DNA of 64,000 bases, taken from the NCBI RefSeq assembly GCF_003096595.1, contig NZ_QEKO01000004.1:186001-250000 (forward strand), written 5' to 3'. Below the pieces are notes generated by a model that was not told the DNA's origin, did no database searches, and worked only from the letters and a program-made list of their open reading frames with translations. This DNA is from Pusillimonas noertemannii (GTDB lineage: Bacteria; Pseudomonadota; Gammaproteobacteria; Burkholderiales; Burkholderiaceae_B). Below are positions 47,766 through 62,406 of the stretch, one piece after another (position 1 is the first letter of the stretch; each line of letters begins with the position of its first letter). Both the position numbers and the translations under genes were made by a program.

Positions 47766-48416
47766 ATGCCGCAGCTTCTGGAGCGCTCGGAAGTCCTGCT
47801 GGTCAAGCTGATATTGCTGGTGCCGGTGGCTTTGCTGGTCTTGACCGTGGCGGGCATGGTCTGGCGCACGACTTCGCCTGTGGAACCCGGCGTGGCGGTG
47901 CCCCAACCCATACCCTTCAGCCACAAGCATCACGTCGGAGACGACGGCATAGATTGCCGCTATTGTCACACCACGGTTGAAACCTCGGCTTCCGCCGGCA
48001 TGCCCACCACCGGCATCTGCCTGAGCTGCCATTCGCAGCTGTTTCGCGATGCGCCCGCCCTGGCGCCCCTGCATGAAAGCATGCAAAGCGGCAAACCCAT
48101 TGCGTGGAACCGGGTATATGACCTGCCCGATTTCGTGTTCTTCAATCACAGCATTCATGTGAACAAGGGTGTGGCTTGCGTCAGTTGCCACGGCAGGGTG
48201 GACCAGATGCCGGTACTCGTGCGGCAGCAGGCGCCAGACATGCAGTGGTGCCTGGACTGCCACCGCGATCCCTCGGGACGGGTGGTGCCGCTTGACCATA
48301 TCACCGCCATGGAAAGCTTCCCCGCCCTTAGCGACGCCCAGGCCGAACAGCTGCTGCAATCGCTGCGGCTCGAAGACCCTCGGCGCCTGACTGACTGTTC
48401 CACCTGCCATCGTTGA
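47766..48416 (+). CDS. actA: Alternative complex III subunit ActA, pentaheme cytochrome c
   Basis: A 216-residue membrane-anchored cytochrome. One N-terminal helix (about 14-31) is followed by five CXXCH sites: CRYCH, CLSCH, CVSCH, CLDCH and CSTCH. This heme count and topology are those of ActA, the electron-exit subunit of alternative complex III, a quinol:electron acceptor oxidoreductase that replaces the bc1 complex. It lies 9 bp after the triheme cytochrome gene. Confidence 0.93.
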   Translation: MPQLLERSEVLLVKLILLVPVALLVLTVAGMVWRTTSPVEPGVAVPQPIPFSHKHHVGDDGIDCRYCHTTVETSASAGMPTTGICLSCHSQLFRDAPALAPLHESMQSGKPIAWNRVYDLPDFVFFNHSIHVNKGVACVSCHGRVDQMPVLVRQQAPDMQWCLDCHRDPSGRVVPLDHITAMESFPALSDAQAEQLLQSLRLEDPRRLTDCSTCHR

Positions 48417-48428
48417 GTAAAGCGCCCC

Positions 48429-51297
48429 ATGAGACGTCTCGTCGCACCCACCGCAAGCACCGCCGCCGCCATCGGGGTCGATGGGGGCCGACGGCGCGTG
48501 CTCAAGCTGATGGCCGCCTCGGCGGCCCTGGCGGGTTCGGGATGCGGCCAGCCGCCGCCCGAAAAGATCAGGCCTTATGTGAACATGCCCGAAGGCATGG
48601 CGCCCGGCGATCCGGTTTTCTACGCCAGCACCCTGCTGCGCCACGGCTGCGGCATGGGCGTGCTGGTAGAGACCGAATCGGGCCGCCCCATCAAGATAGA
48701 AGGCAATCCCGCCCATCCCGCCAGCCTGGGCGCTGCCGATGCACAGTCCCAGGCCGCCATCCTGACTCTTTGGGATCCGGAGCGCTCCCGAACCGTGATG
48801 CGCGGCGGCCAGCCGTCTACCTGGACGACCCTGCTCGACTCCCTGGCGACGCAAATGGGCCAGGAGGCCGCCGCGCGAGGCAGGGGGCTGCGGCTGCTGT
48901 CCGGCCCGGTGTCCTCTCCCACCCTGCTGGCCCAGATCGGCGAAATCCTTGCGCGCTTTCCCGAGGCACGATGGCATGTGCATGACCCCGCGGGCTGCGA
49001 CGCGGCGAATCACGCGGCACGACAGTTGTTCGGAGGCCCCGTGCAGCCGCTCTACCGCCTGGAGCACGCACACACCGTACTGAGCCTGGACGCCGAGCTG
49101 TTCGGGCCGTCGGCCGACGGCCTGCGCAATGCCCACGACTTCATGAACGCCCGGCGTGGCGAGCCCCGGGCGCGCATGTATGCGCTGGAAAGCACTCCCG
49201 GCCTTTGCGGCGCGGTGGCGGACACGCGCATCGCCCTGAGCCCCGCCGGCATGGAGGCGGTGCTCGACATGATCGCCTCGCAGCTTGGCGTTTCCGATGC
49301 GATGGCCGAGCAAAGGCCCGGGCCGCAAGCGGCATGGGTAAGCCGCCTGTGCACCCAGCTGAGCGCCGCGCACGGCGCCAGTGCCGTGATTCCAGGCCAT
49401 AGCCTGTCTCCCCGCGCGCACCTTCTGGCATGGCGGATCAATACGCGGCTGGGCAACCTTGGCCGGACGATCCACCCCATCGCGCAGCGGTTGCCGCCCG
49501 CCCCTCTTGCCGACGGCACGCACGACGCTGCCCCGGCGCCCGAAGGCCTGGGAGCCCTGGTACAGGCGATGCACGACGGAGACGTGCAGACCCTGTTGAT
49601 GCTGGACGTGAACCCTGTGTACGACAGCCCCGGCGCGCTCGATTTCGCCAGGGGCTTGAGCAGGGTGGCCTGCTCGATACACATGGGCCTTTACCGCGAC
49701 GAGACCGCGCACGCCAGTAGCTGGCATATACCCATGGCGCACGAGCTGGAGGCCTGGAGCGATGCGCGCAGCTTCGACGGCACGGCAAGCCTCGTTCAGC
49801 CCGTCATCGCGCCCCTGTATGGCGGCCGCTCTGCCCACGAAGTGCTGGACATGCTGGCCCACATGCGCACGCGCAGCGCCCATGAGCTCGTGCGGGCCCA
49901 ATGGAGAAACACATGGAACATGAATGACGCCGAAGAGTTCGAGCGCCGATGGGAAGAGGCATTGCGCCGGGGCGTGATCGAGGAGGCGCAGGTACACCGG
50001 CTTGTGCCCATCGATGAAAAGGCATTGAAGGCGCGCCTTCCCGAGGGGCCTGGCCCTGAACCGCAGCTTATTGCCGTATTTGCGAATGACCACAACATCG
50101 TCTCTTGCAATCAGGCCAACAACGCGTGGCTGCAGGAATTGCCGCGGCCCTATACGAAAATCACCTGGGACAATGCCGCATTGATCGGTCCCGCCACGGC
50201 TGGCCGGCATGGCTTGCGCAATGGCGACGTGGTGTCCCTGTCCTCGGCGGACAAGCCCGACGGGCTGCTGGCCCCGGTCTGGGTCGTGCCCGGCCAGGCC
50301 GAAGGCGTCATTACGCTGCCTCTTGGCTATGGACGGCGCCAGGGAGGCTCGGTCGCACAAGGACGCGGTTTCGACGCCCATGCCTTGCAGGACGTGCGAA
50401 ACGGCATGTCGCTGCGCAGCGCTGCCGTGCAATTGCGGTCCACCGGGCAACGCTATGCCTTTGCCGTCACGCAACACGAGATGGGCCTGGCGGGCCGTGA
50501 GCCCGTGCGCAGCGTAAGCCTGCATGCCCGGGACGGAACTGATGCCGCCGATGCAGCCCCGCCTTCGCTGTATCCGCCGCGCCAGTATGACGGCCCGGCC
50601 TGGGGCATGACGGTGGACCTGGACGCATGCATAGGATGCAATGCCTGCGCCATTGCCTGCCAGGCCGAGAACAACATACCGTCGGTGGGCCCGGAAGAAG
50701 TCGCGCGGGGCCGGGAAATGCACTGGATGCGCATCGATGTCTACCACGACGATTCCGGCGGCCGGGCGCAATTCCAGCCCATGGCCTGCCAGCACTGCGA
50801 GAACGCTCCCTGCGAAATCGTGTGTCCGGTCGGGGCCACCATGCACGACAGCGAGGGCTTGAACGTGCAGGTGTACAACCGCTGCGTCGGCACGCGCTTC
50901 TGTTCGAACAACTGTCCTTACAAGGTCAGGCGTTTCAATTTCTTCGACTACGCCGACCATGATCCCAGCGCCGCCGCCCGCGCCAACCCGGACGTGACGG
51001 TGCGCCAGCGGGGCGTCATGGAAAAGTGCACGTATTGCGTGCAGCGCATTTCGCACGCGCGCATCGAGGCCCAGAAGCAGGGCCGGCCCCTAAGGGACGG
51101 CGATGTGGTGACCGCCTGCGAGGCGACCTGTCCGACGCAGGCCATCGTATTCGGCGACACGGCCGATCCGCACAGCCGCGTCAGCCGGGCCAAGGCCTCC
51201 GCGCGCAACTACACCGTGCTGGCCGAACTGAACACCCGCCCGCGGACCAGCTACCTGGCCCGCATCCACGACAAGGAAGCCGGCCTGGGGGAGGACG

Positions 51298-51305
<8 letters not shown>
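48429..51305 (+). CDS. actB: Alternative complex III subunit ActB, molybdopterin-fold and iron-sulfur protein
   Basis: A 958-residue fusion. The N-terminus has a Tat-like RRRVLKLMAASAALAGSGC signal that is also a lipobox. Residues about 40-700 form the molybdopterin-oxidoreductase fold, which in ActB lacks the cofactor. The C-terminal part (about 715-930) carries four cysteine clusters: CIGCNACAIACQ, CQHCENAPCEIVCP, CVGTRFCSNNCP and CTYCVQ...CEATCP, fitting one [3Fe-4S] and three [4Fe-4S] clusters. It receives electrons from the quinol site and hands them to ActA. It overlaps actC by 8 nt. Confidence 0.93.
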
Positions 51306-52694
<1,389 letters not shown>

Positions 52695-52698
<4 letters not shown>

Positions 52699-53240
52699 CG
52701 CCCCGTTTCTATGGTGTGGTGGGACGCTTCGAAACGCCCGACGCCCTGCTCGAAGCCATACGCTGCCTGCGCCGGCGGGACCGCCATCTGCGGCTCGAGG
52801 CCTATGCGCCTTACGCCGTGGAAGGCCTGTCCGAAGCATTGGACCTTCCCCGTGGCAAAGTGCCTCTTTTCACGCTGATCGGCGGTGTGCTGGGAGGGGC
52901 TTCGGGCTTCTTCATGCAATGGTATGCCGCCGTCGTCTCTTTCCCCGTGAACATCGGCGGACGGCCGCTGAACAGCTGGCCCATGTTCATACCCGTCACC
53001 TTCGAGATGACCATATTGGGCGCCGCGCTGGCCGCCGTGCTCGGCATGCTGGCCGTCAGCGGCCTGCCGCGCCTGCACCATCCCATTTTCGACGCGCCCT
53101 GCTTCGGCCTGGCGACACGCGACCGCTACTTCCTGTGCCTGCGTCCGCCGCCCGGCATGCCCGGCCCGGCGCCGGCAAAGCAATATCGTGAAGTGCTCGA
53201 ATCGCTGGGGGCTACCGCTTCGGACGAGGTATGGACATGA
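52695..53240 (+). CDS. actD: Alternative complex III subunit ActD (DUF3341)
   Basis: A 181-residue protein with an N-terminal soluble part (MTPRFYGVVGRFETPDALLEA) and two membrane helices (about 55-75 and 95-118) around PVNIGGRPLNSWPMFIPVTFE, the DUF3341 signature. In ACIII structures ActD packs beside ActC; it carries no cofactor. It overlaps actE by 10 nt. Confidence 0.92.
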
Positions 53241-53878
53241 GGATCTGGATCGGCCCGCTGCTGCTGACCGCGCTTGCATTGGCACTGTCCGGATGCGAGC
53301 GCAGCATGCGCGACATGTACGATCAGCCGCGTGGAAAGGCGCATGGCTCGAGCGCCCTGTTCTCCGATGGGGCCGTCTCGCGCACTCCACCCGCCGGCAC
53401 GGTGATTCACGCGCGCGGAGCGCGCGCAGGCTCGTCCAGCGGCCGGCTTGGCGCCGACGCTACTGCCCGGCGCGTCCGAGACGAAGCCGCCCGGACGCAG
53501 CCCTATCCGCTCGACATGCAATTATTGAAGAGGGGCCAGGAGCGCTTCTCGATCTATTGCCTGCCCTGCCACAGCGCCGCAGGCGACGGCGACGGCCGCG
53601 TTGTGCGGCGAGGCTTTCCCTCGCCGCCCAGCTACCACAGCGACCGCTTGCGCCAAGCCACCGACCGCTATGTCTATGACGTGATCAGCCGAGGCTATGG
53701 GGTAATGCCCTCTTATGCGGATCGCATCGATCCCGCCGACCGCTGGGCCATCGTGGCCTATGTGCGCGCCCTGCAGTTGAGCCGGCACGCGCGAATGGAC
53801 CGCCTGCCGCGCGACATCGCCGAAAAGGCCCGCGAGGCCTTGCCCGCCCGGCCGGCCATGCCGGAGCAAGCGCCATGA
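53231..53878 (+). CDS. actE: Alternative complex III subunit ActE, monoheme cytochrome c lipoprotein
   Basis: A 215-residue lipoprotein cytochrome. The lipobox is LALSGC (near residue 18) and the single heme site is CLPCHSAAGDGDG (near residue 110); the axial Met is probably in YGVMPSYADRI. Its MRDMYDQPRGK motif after the lipobox is conserved in ActE. Its soluble heme can dock to ActA or to the oxidase. It overlaps actF in ATGA. Confidence 0.92.
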   Translation: MDMRIWIGPLLLTALALALSGCERSMRDMYDQPRGKAHGSSALFSDGAVSRTPPAGTVIHARGARAGSSSGRLGADATARRVRDEAARTQPYPLDMQLLKRGQERFSIYCLPCHSAAGDGDGRVVRRGFPSPPSYHSDRLRQATDRYVYDVISRGYGVMPSYADRIDPADRWAIVAYVRALQLSRHARMDRLPRDIAEKAREALPARPAMPEQAP

Positions 53879-54990
53879 CAAGAAGCCCTGCACTCCGCGC
53901 GGGTTGGGCGGGCCCTGCATTTCTCGCCGTCGCCGCCTGCGGCCTGGGCCTGCTCGTCGATCGCCGCGTCTTCTTTGCATGCTGGCTGGCGGCCTGGTGG
54001 ACATGCGCCAGTGCCGTGCTGGGTTCACAGGCCAATCTCTGGCTGCATGATCTTTCCGGGGGAAGCTGGGGCGTGCCGCTGCGCCCCGTGTGGCAGAGCG
54101 TCGTCGCCGCCATGCCCATGCTGCTGGCCTTGATGCTGCCCCTGCTCGCCGCGGCATGGACCTTCTATCCGTGGAGCCAATCCGGCTGGCAGCCTGATTC
54201 CCGGCATCCGGGGTTTCAGGCGGCATGGCTGTCGCCCGCATTCGTCACTGTCCGCCTGATCGCCTATGCCGCGCTTTGGCAGCTGTTCGCGTTGCTGCCC
54301 ACCCGCCGCAAGGGAGTCAGCGCAGCCGGACTCCTGATATACGCTGTAACCCTGAGCCTGGCCGCCGTCGATCTCGTCCAGTCATTGACGCCCCAGTGGC
54401 ATTCGAGCGGCTTCGGGCTGCTGGCCATCGGCATGAGCATGAAGCTGGGCTTCGCGCTGGGCGTCGCCGCGGCCTTGTGCCCGGCCTCCAGGCACGCTCG
54501 CGCGGGCGCCTCGCCCATGAACCTGCCCCCGCAGCTTGGACGAGACTGGGGCAATCTGCTCTTGATGTATGTGCTGATGTGGGCTTACCTGGGGTTCGTC
54601 CAGTTCCTGATCATCTGGGCCGAGAACCTGCCCCCTGAGATTGCATGGTATGTGCCGCGCCTGCAGACCGGGTGGGTATGGCTGGCCGTGGCGCTGGTGG
54701 TGGGCGGGTTTTTCCTGCCCCTGCTTCTATTGCTGTTCCGGGCTTTCAAGCAGCATCGCCGCGCTTTGCGGATTCTGGCCCTGGCCTTGTGCGCGCTGGG
54801 CTGGCTCGAATCGGTCTGGATCACGCTGCCTTCGGTAAGGGGGCTGGGCTGGCATGCCGTCTGGATGGCCCCGCTCATCCTGGCGGCGATGGCGTTCCTG
54901 CTGTGGAGGGGAGCCGGCCTCGTCCAGGCGGCGCCACCGGCTTGCCGGAGCCCCGATGGAACCTCACCCTGCAAGGAGGACCGCTTGTGA
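53875..54990 (+). CDS. actF: Alternative complex III subunit ActF
   Basis: A 371-residue membrane protein with about ten helices, distantly like ActC. WLHDLSGGSWGVPLRPVWQS (about 59-78) and LLMYVLMWAYLGFVQFLIIWAENLP (about 223-247) match the ActF family. It completes the A-F set; ActF is thought to carry a proton path. It ends in GTGA, overlapping the next small gene. Confidence 0.9.
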   Translation: MTRSPALRAGWAGPAFLAVAACGLGLLVDRRVFFACWLAAWWTCASAVLGSQANLWLHDLSGGSWGVPLRPVWQSVVAAMPMLLALMLPLLAAAWTFYPWSQSGWQPDSRHPGFQAAWLSPAFVTVRLIAYAALWQLFALLPTRRKGVSAAGLLIYAVTLSLAAVDLVQSLTPQWHSSGFGLLAIGMSMKLGFALGVAAALCPASRHARAGASPMNLPPQLGRDWGNLLLMYVLMWAYLGFVQFLIIWAENLPPEIAWYVPRLQTGWVWLAVALVVGGFFLPLLLLLFRAFKQHRRALRILALALCALGWLESVWITLPSVRGLGWHAVWMAPLILAAMAFLLWRGAGLVQAAPPACRSPDGTSPCKEDRL

Positions 54991-55361
54991 ACCGGCCGTT
55001 CGAGACCGAGACTTCCACGCGCGGCGTAGTGGCCGTACTGATCCTGCTGCTGGCCGCTGTGGCGCTGGTGCTTGCCGCGGCGGGTTCATTGATGCGCATC
55101 TGGAACCTGGGCGAAACATTCGCGCAGCGCGACGATGCCCGGCAACCCCCGCCTGGCCTGGAAGCTGCGCCCCAACGGGCGCTGCAGGCCTATGTGGCCG
55201 AAAAGCAGCGCCTGACCCAGAGCTATGCGCCGGTAGAGGGCGATACGCGCCTGGCGCAAATTCCCGTGGATGAAGCGATGCGGGCTCTGGCCGCGCCTTC
55301 CGGACGCCCCGCCGCACAGCGCGCCGCTTATCTCATGGGCCTGACTGAGGACGAACCATGA
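54987..55361 (+). CDS. Small single-helix membrane protein of unknown function in the ACIII-caa3 operon
   Basis: A 124-residue protein starting with GTG at 54987, supported by AAGGAGGA upstream. One hydrophobic helix (about residues 13-35, VVAVLILLLAAVALVLAAAG) is followed by a Pro/Arg/Gln-rich region and a conserved-looking LAQIPVDEAMRAL (about 89-101). The IP(V/I)DxAM pattern resembles the short segment found in small proteins of caa3 clusters. It overlaps actF and the SCO gene by 4 nt each. I do not recognise a family. An assembly factor or a linker between ACIII and the oxidase is a guess. Confidence 0.7.
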   Translation: MNRPFETETSTRGVVAVLILLLAAVALVLAAAGSLMRIWNLGETFAQRDDARQPPPGLEAAPQRALQAYVAEKQRLTQSYAPVEGDTRLAQIPVDEAMRALAAPSGRPAAQRAAYLMGLTEDEP

Positions 55362-56169
55362 GGGCACTTCATTCTAAGCGCATGGCTTTCCACTTGGTGG
55401 GCTTATGCCTGCTGGCCTGCATCGCCGGCACAGCCCAGGCCCTGCCGCTTACCCAGTTTCGCCAGAACCTGGGCGTTCAACTGCCGCTGGACACCGTTTT
55501 CCGCGATGCTCAGGGGCGGCAGCGGCATCTGCGCGATTACTTCGGCAAGCACCCCGTCGTACTGGTGTTCGGCTACTATCATTGCCCGCGACTGTGCAGC
55601 ACGGTCATGGACGGCGTGCTGCAAGGGTTGGGCGGCACCGGCCTACCCCACACCGTGCTCGGCGTGGGCATCGATCCGCGTGAAACGGCTAACGATGCCG
55701 CGCGCAAGCTCGACGCGTACCTGCGAAGCGGCGCCGACGCACGGGAACTGCATCTTCTCACCGGCCATCGGGCCGATATCAGACAACTCGCCGAGGCGGC
55801 TGGTTTCGACTATGCCTACGATCCGGAAAGCGACCAGTACAGCCACCCCGCCGGCTTCCTCATTGCAAGCCCTCAGGGCAGGATCACGCGCTATTTTTCG
55901 GGCTTGCGATTCGACCGGAAAGATGTGCGGCTTGCCTTGATCGAGGCGTCGGACGGACAGGTAGGCAGCGTCATCGAGCAGATCCAATTGCTGTGCAGCC
56001 ATTACGATCCGCTGGCGGGGCGCTACACACTTGCCATCATGTCGATGATGCGGGTGGCGGGTGTGCTTACCCTGATCGCCTTGGTTGCCGGGGTGGCGGC
56101 GGCGCGGCGCCGTTCACGCAAAAAGCACGCGGCGGAAACGGCCGCCACGCGCGCAAGCGGGAGGCCTGC

Positions 56170-56173
<4 letters not shown>
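55358..56173 (+). CDS. SCO1/SenC-family copper chaperone
   Basis: A 271-residue thioredoxin-fold protein with an N-terminal signal (MAFHLVGLCLLACIAGTAQA). The copper ligands are the cysteines of CPRLC (YYHCPRLCSTV) and the His of QYSHPAGF. A second helix (about 228-248) near the C-terminus and a basic tail anchor it on both ends, which is less common. SCO delivers copper to the CuA centre of subunit II, whose gene follows at once in ATGA. Confidence 0.9.
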
Positions 56174-58756
<2,583 letters not shown>

Positions 58757-58760
<4 letters not shown>

Positions 58761-59389
58761 ACACCGCCTCCGGCCACGTCGACACCATCGAAGATGCGCG
58801 CGCACGCCTGGGAATGTGGGTTTTCCTCGCATCCGAAATCATGTTCTTCGGTCCGGTGTTTCTCGCCTACCTGTATGGACGGCATGCCTGGCCCGAAGCA
58901 TTCGAAGCCGCCAGCCGCAGTACCGATTTCTGGCTTGGAACCATCAACACCGCCGTGTTGCTGAGCAGCAGCCTGTTTGTCGCCATCGCCTTGCTGCTGG
59001 CCCAGCGCGGCGACCTTCGCCCGGCGCGGCGCTCGCTCGATGTGGTTGTGCTGCTGGGTGCTGTGTTTCTGCTGATCAAGGGTTGGGAATACCGCCAGGA
59101 CTGGCTGCAAGGCCTTGTTCCCGGCCGGGCGGGATTTCATGTCGAACACGCCGCAAACCAGGCCGCCGCGCAGCTTTTTTACTTCATCTATTTCTTCGCC
59201 ACGCTGCTTCACGCCGTGCACATGGCCATCGGAATCGGCCTGATGCTGTACTGCCGCGGAAAGCTCGCCGGCCCGAAGGGACGCAACAGCGTGCGCCGCC
59301 TGGAGATATGCGGCCTGTACTGGCACTTCGTAGATATCGTCTGGATATTCCTGTTTCCCGCACTCTATCTCGCGGGGAGGGCATCATGA
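58757..59389 (+). CDS. ctaE: Cytochrome c oxidase subunit III
   Basis: A 210-residue membrane protein with five helices. [20 protein letters not shown] is the family N-terminus (about 16-35), and [24 protein letters not shown] its C-terminal signature with the WHFVD motif. It is the short form lacking the first two helices of mitochondrial subunit III. It overlaps ctaD and the subunit IV gene in ATGA. Confidence 0.94.
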
Positions 59390-59718
59390 AGACGCTCATT
59401 CTTACCTGGTTCGCCCTCATGGTCCTGCTGTGCATCACGGCATTTGGCTCCCTGCTGCCGCTGGGGCCGGCGAACGCCATTCTGAACGCGGCCATCGCAG
59501 TGGCCAAGGCCGTGCTGGTTGCCATGTTCTTCATGCACCTGCGCCACGGCATCGCCCTGATACGCATCGCCGCCGTGGTGGCATTGGTCATGCTGAGCCT
59601 ATTATTCATCCTGAGCGGCGCCGATTTCCTTACGCGCCATATACAGCACAGCGCATGGCAAGGCCGGGGGAGCGACTTATCCACCGAATCTGTGCGCAAG
59701 CCTGTGAATAATTATTGA
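59386..59718 (+). CDS. ctaF: Cytochrome c oxidase subunit IV-like protein
   Basis: A 110-residue protein with three hydrophobic helices. LNAAIAVAKAVLVAMFFMHL is the signature of bacterial subunit IV (prokaryotic COX4_pro/CtaF). The start at 59386 sits in ATGA with the subunit III stop. It is the last gene of the operon, followed after 57 bp by the convergent cyanophycin synthetase gene. Confidence 0.9.
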   Translation: MKTLILTWFALMVLLCITAFGSLLPLGPANAILNAAIAVAKAVLVAMFFMHLRHGIALIRIAAVVALVMLSLLFILSGADFLTRHIQHSAWQGRGSDLSTESVRKPVNNY

Positions 59719-59775
59719 ACGACTCCGTGCAAGCCTTGCGGAGCTTGACGTTGACGATATTGGCTGAACATCGCC

Positions 59776-62355
59776 CTAACGAGAGCAGGCCAGGGCGATA
59801 TGCGCCAGCGCCTCTTCCACCCGATCGATCAGGATCAGGCACAGGTCTCCCGGCCGCAGGCGGGCGAGCGCGGTGTCGATGGCAAGGAATTCTCCGTTGA
59901 TCTCGTCGATATGCCGGGTACGTTCGGCTCCGGCCAAGCCCCGGCGCAGCAAGGCAATGACCTCGCCGTCCTTGCGGCCGCGCTGGCAGGCGTCCTGATA
60001 AAGAACAGCTTCATCGAACGCCTGGCCCAGAATTTCCGTCTGCCGGCGGATATCCTCGTCGCGCCGGTCGCCCGGCGCGCTAATGACAACGGAGCGGCGT
60101 ACCGCCGGCATCGCCTCGACCGCCCGCACCAACGCCCCGATGGCATCCGGATTGTGGCCATAGTCGACGATCAGGGTAGCGCCCTTGTACTCGAACACAT
60201 TGAAACGTCCTGGCGCGGTCGCGGCGTCGCTGATGAAACCCTCCAGAGCCTGCTCGATGACTTCCCAGGACAGACCCAGCGCCCAGCCGGCGGCCATGGC
60301 GGCCATGGCGTTGTCGACCTGGAAACTGATGAGGCCGCCATGAGTCAGCGGAATCCGGCTGAATGGGATGGCGTGCTTCCGACCGCCTTCCTGGCAGATC
60401 ACAGCGCCCGATTCGGCATACACGACGCGCCGGTTCTGGGCGCGATGCGTGGCCAGAACCGGATTGGATTTATCGCGCGCGAAGAAGATGACGTCGCCGG
60501 GACAGTGGCTGGCCATGGCGGCAACCACCGGGTCGGCCGCATTGAGCACAGCGGTGCCGCCCGGTGCTACGTTCTCGACAATGACGCGCTTGACCACGGC
60601 CAGTTCATTGACCGTGGTGATGTAGTTCAGGCCAAGGTGGTCGCCCTGGCCAATGTTGGTCACGACGGCCACATCGCACATGTCGAACCCGAGTCCCTCG
60701 CGCAGCACGCCGCCGCGCGCCGTCTCCAGCACGGCCGCGTCCACGTCCGGATGCATCAGCACATTGCGGGCGCTGCGCGGGCCCGAACAGTCTCCGGTGT
60801 CGATGCGACTGCCCTGCACGTAGATGCCATCGGTGCTGGTCAGGCCCACGCGCCTGCCGCCGGCCTCGAGGATGCGGGCGATCAGGCGGCTGGTCGTGGT
60901 CTTGCCGTTGGTGCCGGCGATGGCGACGAGCGGGATGCGGCCATTGTCGGGCGCACCGTCGGGGCCGCTGCGGAACATCATGTCGATAATGGCCTCGCCC
61001 ACCGCCCTGCCCTTGCCGAAGGAAGGATCGAGATGCATGCGCAGGCCCGGCGCCGCATTGACCTCGACGATGCCGCCCTGCCCGTCCAGCGGGCGCAGGA
61101 TTGTTTCACACACCACGTCGATACCCGCGATATCCAGGCCTACCGTCTGGGCTGCGGCGATGGCGGCTGCCGCCAGCTCGGGGTGCACGTCGTCGGTCAC
61201 GTCGGTGGCGGTACCGCCCGTGGACAGATTGGCATTGTCGCGCAACACGACTCGCGCGCCCAGCTGCGGCACAGAGTCGGCGCTATAGCCTTGTTCGGCC
61301 AGCCGCCCTTGGGCGACCTCGTCGAATCGGATCTTGGTCAGTGAGGTGGAATGCCCGTCGGAGCGACGCGGGTCGCTGTTGACGATCTCAACCAGCTGGC
61401 GGACCGTATGCGTGCCATCACCCACGATCGTCGGCGGATCGCGCCGGGCGGCCGCAACCAGTTTGTTGTTCACGACCAGAAGGCGCCAGTCGTGACCGGG
61501 CAGGTATTGCTCGACGAGTACCTCGTCAAAAAGGCCGGCGGCGTGCCTGTATGCCTGGCGCACCCGCTCTTCACTGCCCAGGTTCACCGAGATGCCCTTG
61601 CCCTGGTTGCCATTCTGCGGCTTGACGACGACCGGCATGCCGACCTCTTGCGCCGCTCGCCAGGCATCGTCCTCGTCTTCAACCGGCCGGCCCGCCGGCA
61701 CCGGCACGCCGGCCGCGCGCAGCAGGTTCTTGGTCAGCTCTTTGTCCTGGGCAATGGCTTCGGCTATGGCGCTGGTAAAGCTGGTTTCCGCGGCCTGGAT
61801 GCGCTTTTGCCTGCTGCCCCAGCCGAACTGCACCAGGCTGCCCTGCGTAAGACGGCGGACCGGAATGCCGCGCGCCATCGCCGCCGAAACGATGGAAGCG
61901 GTGGAAGGACCGAGCCGAATGTCTTCATCGAGCTCGCGCAGCTCTTCGAGAGCGCCGGCGAGGTCGAAAGGCGTGTCGTCCAGCGCCGCCTGGCACAGCT
62001 TGCGGGCGTGCTCGAACGCCAGCCGCCCGACCTGCTCTTCGGTGTACTCCACGATCACCTGATAGACGCCTTCCTCGACGGTCCGGGCCGTTCGGCTGAA
62101 GCTGACGGGACAGCCGGCCTGGGCCTGCAGGCCCAGCGCAGCGAACTCCAAAACGTGCGCCAGAGAAACGGGGTCGAGCGCGGCGTGGGGCACAAGATGC
62201 CCCACATCGGGAAAACGTTCGCGCAAACGGGCCTCGAAGCCGGGAAGCCGCTCGATGGAGCACTCGGCGTCCCGGCAGGTGACGACGGCCTGGATGGCGG
62301 TGCGCCGGCTCCACAGATTGGGGCCGCGCAGCGCGCGGATATGGGAAACGTCCAT
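59776..62355 (-). CDS. cphA: Cyanophycin synthetase (full-length, CphA1 type)
   Basis: An 859-residue enzyme that builds multi-L-arginyl-poly-L-aspartate, a nitrogen store. The N-terminal domain (about 1-165) precedes an ATP-grasp domain (about 200-470; VVVKPQNGNQGKGISVNLG, IVEVNAAPGLRMHL) that adds Asp. The Mur-ligase-like half (about 475-859) adds Arg: the P-loop GTNGKTTTSR has K485, and VDYGHNPDAIGALV belongs to its C-terminal domain. All three domains look intact. It lies 51 bp downstream of a second synthetase on the same strand. No cyanophycinase gene is seen in the window. Confidence 0.95.
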   Translation of the reverse strand: MDVSHIRALRGPNLWSRRTAIQAVVTCRDAECSIERLPGFEARLRERFPDVGHLVPHAALDPVSLAHVLEFAALGLQAQAGCPVSFSRTARTVEEGVYQVIVEYTEEQVGRLAFEHARKLCQAALDDTPFDLAGALEELRELDEDIRLGPSTASIVSAAMARGIPVRRLTQGSLVQFGWGSRQKRIQAAETSFTSAIAEAIAQDKELTKNLLRAAGVPVPAGRPVEDEDDAWRAAQEVGMPVVVKPQNGNQGKGISVNLGSEERVRQAYRHAAGLFDEVLVEQYLPGHDWRLLVVNNKLVAAARRDPPTIVGDGTHTVRQLVEIVNSDPRRSDGHSTSLTKIRFDEVAQGRLAEQGYSADSVPQLGARVVLRDNANLSTGGTATDVTDDVHPELAAAAIAAAQTVGLDIAGIDVVCETILRPLDGQGGIVEVNAAPGLRMHLDPSFGKGRAVGEAIIDMMFRSGPDGAPDNGRIPLVAIAGTNGKTTTSRLIARILEAGGRRVGLTSTDGIYVQGSRIDTGDCSGPRSARNVLMHPDVDAAVLETARGGVLREGLGFDMCDVAVVTNIGQGDHLGLNYITTVNELAVVKRVIVENVAPGGTAVLNAADPVVAAMASHCPGDVIFFARDKSNPVLATHRAQNRRVVYAESGAVICQEGGRKHAIPFSRIPLTHGGLISFQVDNAMAAMAAGWALGLSWEVIEQALEGFISDAATAPGRFNVFEYKGATLIVDYGHNPDAIGALVRAVEAMPAVRRSVVISAPGDRRDEDIRRQTEILGQAFDEAVLYQDACQRGRKDGEVIALLRRGLAGAERTRHIDEINGEFLAIDTALARLRPGDLCLILIDRVEEALAHIALACSR

Positions 62356-62406
62356 GACGCCTAGTCCTCTATCCCGTTTTTCTGGTCAATGTTGTCAAAG
62401 GGCTTG

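Noticed and set aside
47670-51056. A reading frame of more than 1100 codons on the strand opposite to actA-actB
   Set aside because: It mirrors the codon pattern of the real genes in GC-rich DNA, has no known domain and no ribosome site. The same holds for long opposite frames over 39602-41431, 41909-43687 and 32194-33603.
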